Shown here: piece after piece, positions 1 through 8,425 of the stretch
Layout: every line of letters begins with the position of its first letter
How positions within the stretch are numbered: position 1 is the first letter of the stretch
Assembly (NCBI GenBank): GCA_020344335.1
Contig: CP070821.1
Coordinates: forward strand, 837,409-872,912
DNA length: 35,504 nucleotides
Direction of reading: 5' to 3'
Source of the DNA: Gammaproteobacteria bacterium
GTDB lineage: Bacteria; Pseudomonadota; Gammaproteobacteria; UBA9214
Notes under the pieces: model-generated
Told to the model about the DNA's origin: nothing
Databases searched by the model: none
The model's input: only the letters and a program-made list of their open reading frames with translations
Position numbers and translations under genes: made by a program

Positions 1-1
1 C

Positions 2-358
2 CTGTTTTTTACGGACATGGCGGGGTCGTTGCTGCCGATTGCCGTTGCGCACGGGGAAGGGCGCGCCGAGTTTGCGGAGCCGCAGGGCGCCAGGCTGGCA
101 CTCGATCGCGGACTGGTGGCGGCGCGCTTTGTTGACGGGCATGGACAGGTAGCGGAACGCTATCCCGCCAACCCCAACGGGTCACCGCTGGGTATCACGG
201 CACTCACCACAACCGATGGCCGCGTCACCATCATGATGCCGCACCCGGAACGCGTGTTCCGGACGGTGCAGCATTCCTGGCACCCCGATGACTGGGGCGA
301 GGACAGCCCGTGGATGCGCATGTTTCATAACGCACGGGTTTGGGCCGGCCGGCATTGA
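2..358 (+). CDS. purL: Phosphoribosylformylglycinamidine synthase, C-terminal end (partial)
   Basis: This is the last ~118 residues of PurL, which makes FGAM from FGAR, ATP and glutamine in cytoplasmic purine synthesis. The frame is open to the left edge, so the gene starts upstream of the window. What remains is the end of the class I glutamine amidotransferase domain. The segment IAVAHGEGR and the MPHPER motif are characteristic; the His and Glu of MPHPER are the second and third members of the Cys-His-Glu triad. The tail ending in FHNARVWAG also matches the usual PurL C-terminus. No hairpin with a T-run follows. The next gene is convergent and its stop lies about 210 bp away; the gap between holds nothing recognisable. 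Confidence 0.95.
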   Translation: MFFTDMAGSLLPIAVAHGEGRAEFAEPQGARLALDRGLVAARFVDGHGQVAERYPANPNGSPLGITALTTTDGRVTIMMPHPERVFRTVQHSWHPDDWGEDSPWMRMFHNARVWAGRH

Positions 359-567
359 TCGCGGGTCATGAATGTGCACGGGCATATCGAACCTCCTGAT
401 ATTGCCCTGTTTGTGACAGGCGCTCATGGGATCGGATGGTTCTGCTTGTGCATATCTCCGAGCAACGACCGTCAGGATAGCAGTGAATGAGATTACAAGT
501 GACCTGGAAAGAAACCAGCGGACGTGCCGGGACGGGGTCAGGATCCGGTAATCGGGGGATTAACTAA

Positions 568-2121
568 CTACTCACGTCGGGTAATCCAGGTTTCCTCGAT
601 GCCAAGTTTTTTCCTGATCCCGACAGCATGCGATTCGGCGTCACGGCGACTGGCAAAACCGAACACGCGTGCGCGGTAGATGGTTTTGCCCTTGACCTCG
701 GCCGTGACCAGCTCGACGTCGATACCCTGTTGCTGCATCTGTGCCAGTTTTCTCCTGGCAATCCTTTCATTGGTGTAGGAAGCAACATTGATAACCCAGT
801 TGCCATTCGCGGTCCCGGCGGCAACGGGTGCAGCGGGTTCCGGTTTGGCTTCCGGTGCGGGTGCCGGGATGATTCCCGCGGGCTCTACGGCAGTATCCGC
901 CCGGGTGCCGGCCGGCTCGGTTGCAACGGGCTGCTGTGTTGCGAGCGTTGCTGCTTCCGGCCCTGCTGCTGCCGACATTGTCCGGGGGGCAGGTTGATCC
1001 GGGCCGGTTGTGTTTGCCGGTGTGTTATCGGCAAGTGCAGCCAGCATGCCTGACAGGGTTTCCACACGCCCCTCGGCTGTCGCCAGTTGCTGTTCAAGGT
1101 TCTCCAGGTGTTCATCGCTTGCCGTCCGCTGCTGTGTAATTATTTTCATGCGCTCATTGCTCGTCACCAGCTGTTGTTCCAGGTTTTGCATGCGCTGATC
1201 GGTTGCCGCCAGCTGCTGTTCAAGATTTTGCATGCGCTGATCGGCTGCCGCACGCTGCTGTTCAACGGTTTCCGTGTTCTCATTGGCTATCGCGCGCTGT
1301 TGTTCCAGGTCTTGCATGCGCTGATCGGTTGCCGCCAGCTGCTGTTCGATTTCTTGCATGCGCTGATCGGCTGTCGCGCGCTGCTGTTCAACAGTTTCCG
1401 TGTTCTCATTGGCTATCGCGCGCTGTTGTTCCAGTTTTTGCATGCGCTGATTGGCTGCCACCAGCTGCTGTTCGAGGTCTTGCATGCGCTCAGCGACTGC
1501 CACGCGCTGCTGTTCAACGTCTTGCAGGTCGTCATCGGTTGCCACGCGCTGCTGTTCAACGTTTTGCATATGCTCATCAGTTGCCGCCAGACGTTGTTCA
1601 ATATTTTCCAGGCGTTCTTCAATGCCCGTCGGTAGTGCTGACTGTTGCTGCCCGGCATTCTCAATATGCTCGTTCAGCTGTTTTTGCATGTCCCCGAGTT
1701 CAACACTCAGGTTGTTCAGCGTGCGGATATACGGGTCAAGAATATGCGACAGGCGCTTCTCCATCCGGGTTAGCCGGGATTCGACGCGTTCAAGGCCTGG
1801 TGTTTGTTTCAACCGGTCGGTGCGGGTGCCAGCAAGCTCGGCTTCCGGCTGATGTGACAACCAGGTGCCTCCCAGGCCGACCATGAGGCCAATGAGTGCC
1901 AGGATGGCCAACCAGGTCAGGACGCGATCGCCAAGGGTCTGTTGCCGGGCATGCCGGGAAGAATTCATTGCTCCGCGCTTTTTTTTGCGCCGCCTGGCCG
2001 AAGTTTTGTCCTCGCCTTCAGTCGCCGCATCATCCCAGGGTCCATCCGCGAAGGCGGCTGGTCCTTCGTCACGCAGCTTCTGGGTAAATTCCCGGAGTTG
2101 TTCTCGGTCTGACTGCGTCAT
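568..2121 (-). CDS. Membrane-anchored coiled-coil protein with C-terminal SPOR domain
   Basis: A 517-residue bitopic protein. Residues 1-60 are cytoplasmic and charged, with an RRRKKKR patch at 43-49. One membrane helix lies at about 67-89. The periplasmic part starts with a coiled coil, then thirteen near-identical 14-residue units (about 174-355, unit like LEQQLAATDQRMQN, two heptads each). A Pro/Ala-rich linker (about 365-440) follows, then an ~75-residue SPOR domain (starts NWVINVASY, ends ETWITRRE). SPOR domains bind denuded septal peptidoglycan, so a role at the division site or envelope is inferred; the rod would hold the SPOR domain away from the membrane. It lies 62 bp downstream of ettA on the same strand and may be read through from it. 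I do not know a named orthologue; FtsN/DedD-like analogues share only the layout. Confidence 0.85.
   Translation of the reverse strand: MTQSDREQLREFTQKLRDEGPAAFADGPWDDAATEGEDKTSARRRKKKRGAMNSSRHARQQTLGDRVLTWLAILALIGLMVGLGGTWLSHQPEAELAGTRTDRLKQTPGLERVESRLTRMEKRLSHILDPYIRTLNNLSVELGDMQKQLNEHIENAGQQQSALPTGIEERLENIEQRLAATDEHMQNVEQQRVATDDDLQDVEQQRVAVAERMQDLEQQLVAANQRMQKLEQQRAIANENTETVEQQRATADQRMQEIEQQLAATDQRMQDLEQQRAIANENTETVEQQRAAADQRMQNLEQQLAATDQRMQNLEQQLVTSNERMKIITQQRTASDEHLENLEQQLATAEGRVETLSGMLAALADNTPANTTGPDQPAPRTMSAAAGPEAATLATQQPVATEPAGTRADTAVEPAGIIPAPAPEAKPEPAAPVAAGTANGNWVINVASYTNERIARRKLAQMQQQGIDVELVTAEVKGKTIYRARVFGFASRRDAESHAVGIRKKLGIEETWITRRE
1057..1602 (-). repeat. Tandem 42-bp coding repeats (thirteen units) inside the SPOR protein gene
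   Basis: Thirteen contiguous 42-bp units encode 14-residue double heptads. Units alternate between an EQQL type and an EQQR type. Three consecutive units (5-7) are repeated as units 8-10, giving a 126-bp higher-order duplication marked by the shared segment AIANENTETVEQQR. The near identity at DNA level points to recent unequal recombination or slippage. Copy number is likely to vary between strains. Confidence 0.85.
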
Positions 2122-2183
2122 AGATCGCTACCTTGTTATGGATATTTGCCGGGATTGATATCAGGATGCTGAAAACTCTTGCC

Positions 2184-3851
2184 TCATTTCTCCAACCTCT
2201 TGTACTTGATGCGGTGTGGCTGGTCTGCATCGGCACCTAGACGACGCTTTCTGTCGGCCTCGTAATCGGCGTAGTTACCCTCGAACCAGACCACCTTGCT
2301 GTCACCTTCGAAGGCGAGAATATGGGTGGCTATGCGGTCGAGAAACCAGCGATCATGGGAAATAACCACAGCGCAGCCGGGGAAGTCAAGCAGTGCCTCT
2401 TCCAGGGCGCGCAACGTTTCCACGTCCAGGTCATTCGTGGGCTCGTCCAGCAGCAGCACGTTGCCCCCGCTGCGCAGCAGCTTGGCTAGGTGCACTCGGT
2501 TGCGCTCGCCGCCTGACAGGTTGCCAACGTGTTTCTGCTGATCGTTGCCGGTGAAATTGAAACGTGAAACATAGGTTCGGGAATTGAGCTCGTACTTGCC
2601 GATCGTGATGACGTCCTGACCGTCGGAGATTTCCTCCCACACCGTCTTGCTGTCATCGAGACTGTCGCGGCTCTGGTCCACGTTGGCGATGCGGGTCGTT
2701 TCACCGATGCGCAGTTCGCCGCTGTCGGGTTCGAGCGCGCCGGTCAGCAGCCGGAACAGGGTGGTCTTGCCGGCGCCATTTGCACCAATGATGCCGACGA
2801 TGCCACCGCGCGGCAGGTTAAAAGCGAGATCCTCGAACAGCAACTTGTCACCAAACTGCTTTTTCAGCCCGGTCGCCTCGATTACCAGGTCGCCAAGGCG
2901 CGGACCCGGCGGAATATATAGTTGCTTGGTCTCGTTACGTTGCTGGGATTCCCTTGAGGCAAGCTCCTCGAAGCGCGCGAGACGCGCCTTGCTCTTGGCG
3001 TGCCGGCCCTTTGCGCCCTGACGCACCCACTCGAGTTCGGCCTGCATTGCCTTGCGCCGGGCGGACTCCTGTTTTTCCTCAACCCTGAGCCGCTGCTCCT
3101 TCTGTTCCAGCCAGGAAGAATAATTGCCTTCCCAGGGAATGCCATGCCCGCGATCCAGTTCCAGGATCCAGCCGGCGACATTATCGAGGAAATAGCGGTC
3201 ATGGGTGACGGCCACTACCGTGCCGGGGTATTCGGCAAGGAACCGCTCCAGCCAGGCAACGCTTTCCGCGTCCAGGTGGTTGGTCGGCTCATCCAGCAGC
3301 AGCATGTCCGGGTTTGACAGCAACAGCTTGCACAGGGCCACGCGCCGGCGCTCACCCCCCGACAGTTTGCTGACATCCGCATCCCAGGGCGGCAGGCGCA
3401 ATGCTTCGGCCGCCACTTCCAGCTTGCGGTCGAGGTTGTGCCCGTCAGTTGCCTGCAGGATATTCTCGAGGCGGGCCTGTTCGGCCGACAGGGCATCGAA
3501 ATCGGCATCCGGTTCGGAGTACGCGGCATACACGGCATCCAGCTGTTGCTGTACCTCGGTGATGGCGGCGAGCGCTTCCTCAATGTTGCCGCGCACATCT
3601 TTCTCCGGGTCGAGGCGTGGCTCCTGCGGCAGAAAACCGACCTTGATGCCTGCCTGGGGATGGGCCTCGCCCTCGAATTCCTTGTCCTCACCCGCCATGA
3701 TGCGCAGCAGGCTGGACTTGCCGGAGCCATTCAATCCGAGGACACCGATCTTGGCGCCGGGGAAGAAAGACAGGGAAATGTCCTTGAGAATGGTGCGTTT
3801 CGGCGGGACAACCTTGCCCACCTGGTTCATGGTATAGACGTACTGTGCCAT
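2184..3851 (-). CDS. ettA: Energy-dependent translational throttle protein EttA (ABC-F ATPase)
   Basis: EttA binds the ribosomal E site and gates entry into elongation according to the ATP/ADP ratio. The product is 555 residues, the length of the E. coli protein. It has two ABC domains: Walker A GLNGSGKSS with signature LSGGERRR, and Walker A GANGAGKTT with signature LSGGERNR. An arginine/lysine-rich linker (the P-site tRNA-interacting motif region) lies between them. Each domain has a LLLDEPTN Walker B. I chose the ATG at 3851 because the protein then begins MAQYVYTMNQVGKVVPPKR, as in known EttA; an in-frame ATG 14 codons upstream lacks family support. It is divergent from the histone-deacetylase-like gene, with about 110 bp between starts. 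Confidence 0.96.
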   Translation of the reverse strand: MAQYVYTMNQVGKVVPPKRTILKDISLSFFPGAKIGVLGLNGSGKSSLLRIMAGEDKEFEGEAHPQAGIKVGFLPQEPRLDPEKDVRGNIEEALAAITEVQQQLDAVYAAYSEPDADFDALSAEQARLENILQATDGHNLDRKLEVAAEALRLPPWDADVSKLSGGERRRVALCKLLLSNPDMLLLDEPTNHLDAESVAWLERFLAEYPGTVVAVTHDRYFLDNVAGWILELDRGHGIPWEGNYSSWLEQKEQRLRVEEKQESARRKAMQAELEWVRQGAKGRHAKSKARLARFEELASRESQQRNETKQLYIPPGPRLGDLVIEATGLKKQFGDKLLFEDLAFNLPRGGIVGIIGANGAGKTTLFRLLTGALEPDSGELRIGETTRIANVDQSRDSLDDSKTVWEEISDGQDVITIGKYELNSRTYVSRFNFTGNDQQKHVGNLSGGERNRVHLAKLLRSGGNVLLLDEPTNDLDVETLRALEEALLDFPGCAVVISHDRWFLDRIATHILAFEGDSKVVWFEGNYADYEADRKRRLGADADQPHRIKYKRLEK

Positions 3852-3962
3852 GTTCGGGATATCTTTTTGTATCGGGTGTATGAAGGGACGCAATTATAGG
3901 CATATCCGACTGACGGGAAAATGCCGCCCGTATGGTCGGTCATAGTAGACTAAACTTGGCAC

Positions 3963-4910
3963 ATGCCTGCAACGACCTGTGTCTATGTCGGCGATGAACT
4001 GGCCAGCTATGGCTTTGGACAGGGCCACCCGTTTGGTCCGGACCGGCTCGGGGCCTTCTGGACACTGGCACGGGACCGCGGTCTCGATCACAGGGTGGAT
4101 ATCTGTACGCCGGTGAGCACCGGTCGCGAAACCATCGAGCGATTTCATACGTCCGCCTATGTCGAGCGGGTGATTGCCCAGTCCGCCTCGGGCGAGGGCT
4201 ACCTTGATTCTGGCGACACGCCGGCGTTCCCCGGAATCTATGAGGCGGCCTGCTATGTCGTTGGCACTGTGCTGGATGCCCTGGCACAGTTGATGGACGG
4301 TGGGTGTCGTCATGTGTTTGTGCCGATTGCCGGGCTGCACCATGCGGCGCGGGACAGCGCGGCCGGTTTTTGCGTTTTCAACGATTGCGGTATTGCCATC
4401 GAAACGCTGCGCTCGAGATACGGGCTCGAGCGCATTGCCTATGTCGATATCGATGCCCACCATGGAGATGGCGTCTTTTATGCCTTCGAGGACGACCCGC
4501 AGCTTATATTTGCAGACTTGCACGAGGATGGCCGTTACCTGTATCCCGGTACCGGCGCCATGGAGGAAACCGGCCGGGGGGCGGCGCAGGGTACCAAGCT
4601 GAATATTCCCATGGCACCGGAGGCAGACGATGCGGCGTTTCTTGCCGCCTGGGAACAGGTGGAGCGCTTCCTGGAGACACACTTGCCGGAATTCATATTG
4701 CTGCAATGCGGTGCCGACAGCATTGCCGGCGATCCCATCACCCACCTGCAATATTCACCGGCTGCACACCGCCATGCGGCAGCACGCCTTTGCCGGCTGG
4801 CAGACCGCTGTTGTGACGGCCGCCTGCTGGCACTGGGGGGCGGGGGCTACAACCGCGACAACCTGGCCCGCGCATGGACGGCGGTGGTGGAGGCGCTGGT
4901 CGAGAACTGA
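3963..4910 (+). CDS. Histone deacetylase family protein (class II-like, zinc hydrolase)
   Basis: A 315-residue single-domain protein of the arginase/deacetylase fold. Visible active-site elements are the tandem His pair in GLHHA (126-127), the metal ligands in DIDAHHGDG (Asp164, His166), the third ligand Asp in QCGADS (252), and the GGGGY motif carrying the catalytic Tyr near residue 292. In bacteria, members remove acyl groups from small molecules such as acetylpolyamines, or from protein lysines (AcuC-like). The substrate cannot be told from this sequence. The gene stands alone: ettA is divergent upstream, and REP elements and a convergent kinase gene lie downstream. No clear Shine-Dalgarno precedes the ATG. 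Confidence 0.88.
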   Translation: MPATTCVYVGDELASYGFGQGHPFGPDRLGAFWTLARDRGLDHRVDICTPVSTGRETIERFHTSAYVERVIAQSASGEGYLDSGDTPAFPGIYEAACYVVGTVLDALAQLMDGGCRHVFVPIAGLHHAARDSAAGFCVFNDCGIAIETLRSRYGLERIAYVDIDAHHGDGVFYAFEDDPQLIFADLHEDGRYLYPGTGAMEETGRGAAQGTKLNIPMAPEADDAAFLAAWEQVERFLETHLPEFILLQCGADSIAGDPITHLQYSPAAHRHAAARLCRLADRCCDGRLLALGGGGYNRDNLARAWTAVVEALVEN

Positions 4911-4927
4911 CTCCCCATATGGCAACA

Positions 4928-4995
4928 CTGTAGGAGCGGCGTCCTCGCCGCGATGCGGCCCGGATCAATCGCGCCGCAGGCCGGCGCTCCTACAG
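4928..4995 (+). repeat. REP/BIME-type element, copy 1
   Basis: A 68-bp unit starting ctgtaggagcggcgtcc and ending ggcgctcctacag. The ends are inverted (gtaggagc / gctcctac) and the inner part is GC-rich and self-complementary (gcggcg...cgccgc). It is nearly identical to copy 2, 13 bp downstream. It belongs to the 'gtaggagcgg' REP family widespread in gammaproteobacteria. It sits 17 bp after the stop of the deacetylase-like gene. Confidence 0.85.
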
Positions 4996-5008
4996 GATAA
5001 CCGGAATA

Positions 5009-5075
5009 TGCAGGAGCGGCGTCCTCGCCGCGATGCGGCCCGGATCAATCGCGCCGCAGGCCGGCGCTCCTACAG
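5009..5075 (+). repeat. REP/BIME-type element, copy 2
   Basis: Repeats copy 1 in direct orientation. The inner ~60 bp are identical, and the left edge reads tgcaggagc rather than tgtaggagc. Together with copy 1 it forms a tandem array between convergent genes. Confidence 0.85.
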
Positions 5076-5085
5076 GTGTGTGTAG

Positions 5086-6507
5086 TTACCCTGTAGGAGC
5101 GGTCTCCTGACCGCGATTTTTTCCCAACTGCGGGAAACGCAGTGTCACCACCAGTCCCGGCCCGGAATCACCCAGTAACAGTTCCGCCTTGTGCAATGTC
5201 GCGACGGCCTGTACCAGACTCAGCCCAAGCCCGTTGCCCGGCGTATTGCGCGCACTCTCCAGCCTGACAAAACGTTCCAGTACGTGGGCGCGCTCTGCTT
5301 CGGGGATACCATCGCCGGTGTCGGAGAGGGTGATATCCACCGTTTTCCTGCCCGGTATGACCTGCAGGCGAATCGAACCACCGTCCGGGGTGAACTTGAT
5401 GGCATTTTCTAGCAGGTTGCCGATCGCCTGTGCCAGCAGGTCGCGGCTGCCGGTGATTACTGACCTGTTATCCGTGATCAATTCAAGCTGCTGTCCTTTT
5501 TCCTCGGCAGATGCCCGGTACAGGTCGGCAAGATCATGCGCCAGCTCATCCAGATTGACTGTACCCCACTCGGCACGGTGGTTGCCGGACTCGGCCTGTG
5601 CAATGCTGAGCAGTGCATTGAAAGTCCTGATCAGTGACTCTGTCTCTGCGATTCCCTGGGTCAGTGCATTTCGATATTCCTGCGGGTCGCGATCTTCCAG
5701 CAGGGTAACCTCCAGCTGATTGCGCAGCCGTGTCAGCGGGCTTCTCAGGTCATGCGCGATGTTGTCGGTAACTTCCCGGATGCCCTTGATCAGCAACTGG
5801 ATTTGGTCAAGCATCAGGTTGAGTCGTCCGGCAAGGGCGTCGAACTCGTCATCCCGGTCGCTGATTGGTATCCGCTGTGACAGATCGCCGGTCATGATGT
5901 CCCCGGCCGTATTACTGATGGTATCCATGCGCCGCAAAATGGTACGGCTCAGGATGATACTCATCACCAGTCCGAGCACTACGGCAGCACCCACGATCTC
6001 GATGAGAATCTCCGTAACTTCGTTCAGTGGTCCGCTCTGTGGCACATCCTGGGCCAGTAGCAGCCGGCTGCCATCGTCAAATTCGCTGACGATGGCCGGT
6101 AGCAGGGCGTCATCTCCATGACGGTCACCGGGGATGATTTCCTCGTCGAACCATTCGGTCTGCACGGTGCCGCCCGGGGTAATGTCGGCTTCATCCGGCC
6201 AGGCCAGCAGGTTGCCGGCGATCCGGGAACCGTCTTCTGCAACCAGCAGGTAATAGCGGCCGGACTCCGGTTTGGCTGTCAGCTTCCGGTTAATGATGTC
6301 AATCAGGTGTGTATTGCCGTACTGCGCCTGCGTCTTCGATAATGCGCTGAGTTCCCGCTCCAGTTCCGTCTCCAGCCGTGCATCGATCTGTTTACCGGTT
6401 GTCCACAGGAACGCGCCCAGCACAAGGCCCAGCACCACCAGGTAGACAAGCGTATAACGGAATGCCAGCCGGACCGCGGTGGTAGAAAACAATCTAGGGA
6501 GTTTCAC
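5086..6507 (-). CDS. Two-component sensor histidine kinase (HAMP-HisKA-HATPase)
   Basis: The partner of the OmpR-type regulator just upstream. The protein has two membrane helices (YTLVYLVVLGLVLGAFLW, and one around EILIEIVGAAVVLGLVMSII) enclosing a periplasmic sensor of roughly 130 residues. A HAMP segment follows, then the H-box AHDLRSPLTRLR with the phosphoacceptor His, the N-box NLLENAIKF, G1 DTGDGIPEAE, and G2 GNGLGLSLVQA. I chose the GTG at 6507, which overlaps the regulator stop by 14 bp and gives about 473 residues. A longer frame opens at 6597 but would overlap the regulator by more than 100 bp. The last ten residues (NRGQETAPTG) are encoded by a REP element. The overall type resembles metal or oxidant sensors such as CusS/HprS; the signal is unknown. 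Confidence 0.9.
   Translation of the reverse strand: MKLPRLFSTTAVRLAFRYTLVYLVVLGLVLGAFLWTTGKQIDARLETELERELSALSKTQAQYGNTHLIDIINRKLTAKPESGRYYLLVAEDGSRIAGNLLAWPDEADITPGGTVQTEWFDEEIIPGDRHGDDALLPAIVSEFDDGSRLLLAQDVPQSGPLNEVTEILIEIVGAAVVLGLVMSIILSRTILRRMDTISNTAGDIMTGDLSQRIPISDRDDEFDALAGRLNLMLDQIQLLIKGIREVTDNIAHDLRSPLTRLRNQLEVTLLEDRDPQEYRNALTQGIAETESLIRTFNALLSIAQAESGNHRAEWGTVNLDELAHDLADLYRASAEEKGQQLELITDNRSVITGSRDLLAQAIGNLLENAIKFTPDGGSIRLQVIPGRKTVDITLSDTGDGIPEAERAHVLERFVRLESARNTPGNGLGLSLVQAVATLHKAELLLGDSGPGLVVTLRFPQLGKNRGQETAPTG
5091..5122 (+). repeat. REP half-element (copy 3), also terminator-like
   Basis: The sequence ctgtaggagcggtctcctgaccgcgat is a shorter REP with a gcggtc-tcct-gaccgc hairpin. 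It is followed on the + strand by a run of T residues (5117-5122), so it could also terminate the deacetylase-like transcript. It overlaps the 3' end of the convergent kinase gene, whose last ten codons fall inside this element. Confidence 0.75.
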
Positions 6508-7171
6508 TGAGTTTGTACCCGGTACCGCGTACGGTGTGGAGGAGGGGGCGGTCCGCATCCTTGTCAATCTTGTTGCGCAAGCGGCTGATTTGCACATCGA
6601 TCACGTTGGTCTGCGGATCGAAGCGGAAATCCCACACATTCTCCAGTATCATCGTGCGGGTAACGACCTGATCTGCATGTCGCATCAGGTATTCCAGTAA
6701 CCGGAACTGGCGTGGCTGCAGGCGTATCTGCTGGCCGGCGCGTGCGGCGGATTGCCTGCGCAAATCTATCACCAGGTCGGCAACCTGGAGCTGTTGCTGT
6801 AAATCCATTGGCTGGCTGCGGCGCGTCAGTGCCTCGAGCCGTGCGAGCAGTTCAGAAAAGGCATAAGGCTTGACCAGGTAGTCATCACCACCGGCCTGCA
6901 AGCCGGTAATCCTGTCATCTACTTCACCCAGCGCTGACAATACAAGCACCGGCGTTTGGTTCTTGTCGGCCCGTAGCATCCGGACGATGGACAGGCCCTC
7001 ACGCCCGGGCAGCATGCGATCGGCGATTATGACATCGTAATTACCGGTCAACGCAAGGTGCAGGCCATCATCACCGGTGGCGGCATGATCAACCACATGT
7101 CCGCCCTCACCCAGCCCCTTCACCAGGTACTCCGCAGCCTGAACGTCATCTTCAATTAGCAATATATGCAT
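6494..7171 (-). CDS. OmpR/PhoB-family response regulator
   Basis: A receiver domain (acidic pocket IEDD near the N-terminus, phosphoacceptor Asp in YDVIIADRML, conserved Lys in DDYLVKPYAF) is followed by a winged-helix DNA-binding domain (about 125-222; TRTMILENVWDFRFDPQTN, then IDVQISRLRNKID). It is about 225 residues, the normal length. I chose the ATG at 7171; a TTG three codons upstream is also in frame. The kinase gene overlaps its 3' end, so the two are co-translated. A CATTAC-N6-GTAATG palindrome lies 35 bp upstream of the start, consistent with autoregulation. The helix and linker features fit the heavy-metal/peroxide subgroup (CusR, HprR), but the exact subgroup is inferred. Confidence 0.92.
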   Translation of the reverse strand: MHILLIEDDVQAAEYLVKGLGEGGHVVDHAATGDDGLHLALTGNYDVIIADRMLPGREGLSIVRMLRADKNQTPVLVLSALGEVDDRITGLQAGGDDYLVKPYAFSELLARLEALTRRSQPMDLQQQLQVADLVIDLRRQSAARAGQQIRLQPRQFRLLEYLMRHADQVVTRTMILENVWDFRFDPQTNVIDVQISRLRNKIDKDADRPLLHTVRGTGYKLSETP

Positions 7172-7205
7172 TATTGACAATCATAGCCTTATACAAAGGG
7201 GGGCA

Positions 7206-7223
7206 CATTACCGTTTTGTAATG
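7206..7223. promoter_or_regulatory. Palindromic operator CATTAC-N6-GTAATG
   Basis: A perfect 6-6-6 inverted repeat lies in the intergenic region between the response regulator (start at 7171, left) and the divergent secreted protein (start at 7326, right). It matches the half-sites recognised by E. coli HprR and CusR (CATTAC and GTAATG with a 6-base spacer). It is the best candidate for the binding site of the adjacent regulator. A second, weaker inverted repeat, AAACG-N5-CGTTT, follows immediately at 7224-7238. Confidence 0.6.
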
Positions 7224-7325
7224 AAACGGAAAACGTTTGGCAAGCCTGTATCGGAATAATGAACATGTGACAGCAATACTTTCGTTGATTGATGAGCCGT
7301 TTTTTCTTGCCAGGAGGATTACTCG

Positions 7326-8330
7326 ATGAACAAGCAGAACATTAACGTAACTCGAAAGGCGCGGTCGGCCGTGCCGGGTGTCATCATGTCCGTCGTGTTG
7401 ACGGGTGGTCTGGCAGCCGGGACGCAGGGTGCATGGGCAGGTAACGGGCACAAGTACTGTTCCGCCACCGCCAAGGCCGCATTCAGGGCCTGTGAAAATG
7501 AGGTCACGGATGATTACTGGATTGCACAGGCCATCTGTATCAATGTCTCCGATGATGGTGACCGTGCAGAGTGCGAAGCGGATGCCAGGGAGGCAAAGGA
7601 AGAGGACAAGGAATTATGTAGTGAACAGCGGGATGCCCGTATGGAGCTTTGCAGTCTCGTTGGAGAAGAGCGTTATGATCCGGACTTCGATCCGACCAGC
7701 TTTGTCGACCCGGATGCTATCGGAGACACCGTGGCAGCGAATCCGTATTTTCCGTTGATACCCGGTACTACCTGGGTCTATGAAGGGGGTGACGAGACGA
7801 TTACCGTGGTCGTTACCGACAAGACCAAACTGATCGATGGTGTAACCTGTCGTGTCGTAAATGATGTTGTCGAAGATGACGGCGAGGTAATCGAGGATAC
7901 CGATGACTGGTATGCCCAGCATGTTAACGGCGATGTCTGGTATTGCGGTGAACTTGCCAGGGATTTCGAGACCTTCGAGGGGGATAATCCCGATGATCCC
8001 GAGCTCGTTGAAATCGAAGGGTCATTCAAGGCCGGGCGGGATGGCGACAAGCCGGGGATACTTATGCCGGCTGTGCCGCAAGTGGGTGATGTATACCGCC
8101 AGGAGGTGTCGCTGGGTAATGCCGAAGACGCCGCAGAGGTTATCAGTCTGTCAGGCACGGAAATGGTGCCTGCTGCTGAGTGTAATAACGACTGCCTCAT
8201 TACCAGGGATTTTACCCCGCTTGAGCCGGGTATCGAAGAGTATAAATACCATGCACCAGGTGTTGGCATGATCCTTGAGGTCGACATGGAAGGCAATCGC
8301 GTAGAACTCGTTGAGGTGACCACTCCTTGA
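7326..8330 (+). CDS. Secreted protein of unknown function, cysteine-rich helical N-region
   Basis: A 334-residue exported protein. The signal peptide runs to AWA at about residue 38 (hydrophobic core 18-32). The mature N-region (39-115) is helical and highly charged, with six Cys at 45, 56, 71, 83, 98 and 109; the spacing is symmetric (10, 14, 11, 14, 10 residues between). An acidic linker follows, then a beta-rich domain starting near NPYFPLIPGTTWVYEG (139) and running to the end, with three or four further Cys. The start has a good Shine-Dalgarno (caggagg, 7 bp upstream). The gene is divergent from the two-component system and shares its intergenic region, so it may be a target. I recognise the 'PLIPGTTWVYEG' type of domain from other uncharacterised exported proteins but know no function. 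Confidence 0.8.
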   Translation: MNKQNINVTRKARSAVPGVIMSVVLTGGLAAGTQGAWAGNGHKYCSATAKAAFRACENEVTDDYWIAQAICINVSDDGDRAECEADAREAKEEDKELCSEQRDARMELCSLVGEERYDPDFDPTSFVDPDAIGDTVAANPYFPLIPGTTWVYEGGDETITVVVTDKTKLIDGVTCRVVNDVVEDDGEVIEDTDDWYAQHVNGDVWYCGELARDFETFEGDNPDDPELVEIEGSFKAGRDGDKPGILMPAVPQVGDVYRQEVSLGNAEDAAEVISLSGTEMVPAAECNNDCLITRDFTPLEPGIEEYKYHAPGVGMILEVDMEGNRVELVEVTTP

Positions 8331-8425
8331 TGTCATCAAGCCAATCGATCATCAGGATAATTGGATCGAACTGGTCTTTTTTGATGTGACTGGTGCAACC
8401 TTCCCCTTAGATAGCAGCCAGTCTG

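Noticed and set aside
1057-1602. CRISPR-like regular array
   Set aside because: The 42-bp units are contiguous, coding and without unique spacers.
1087-1635. Long + strand reading frame with repeated sequence opposite the SPOR gene
   Set aside because: The antisense of a 42-bp tandem repeat is open in several frames because its period is divisible by three; the product has no plausible family.
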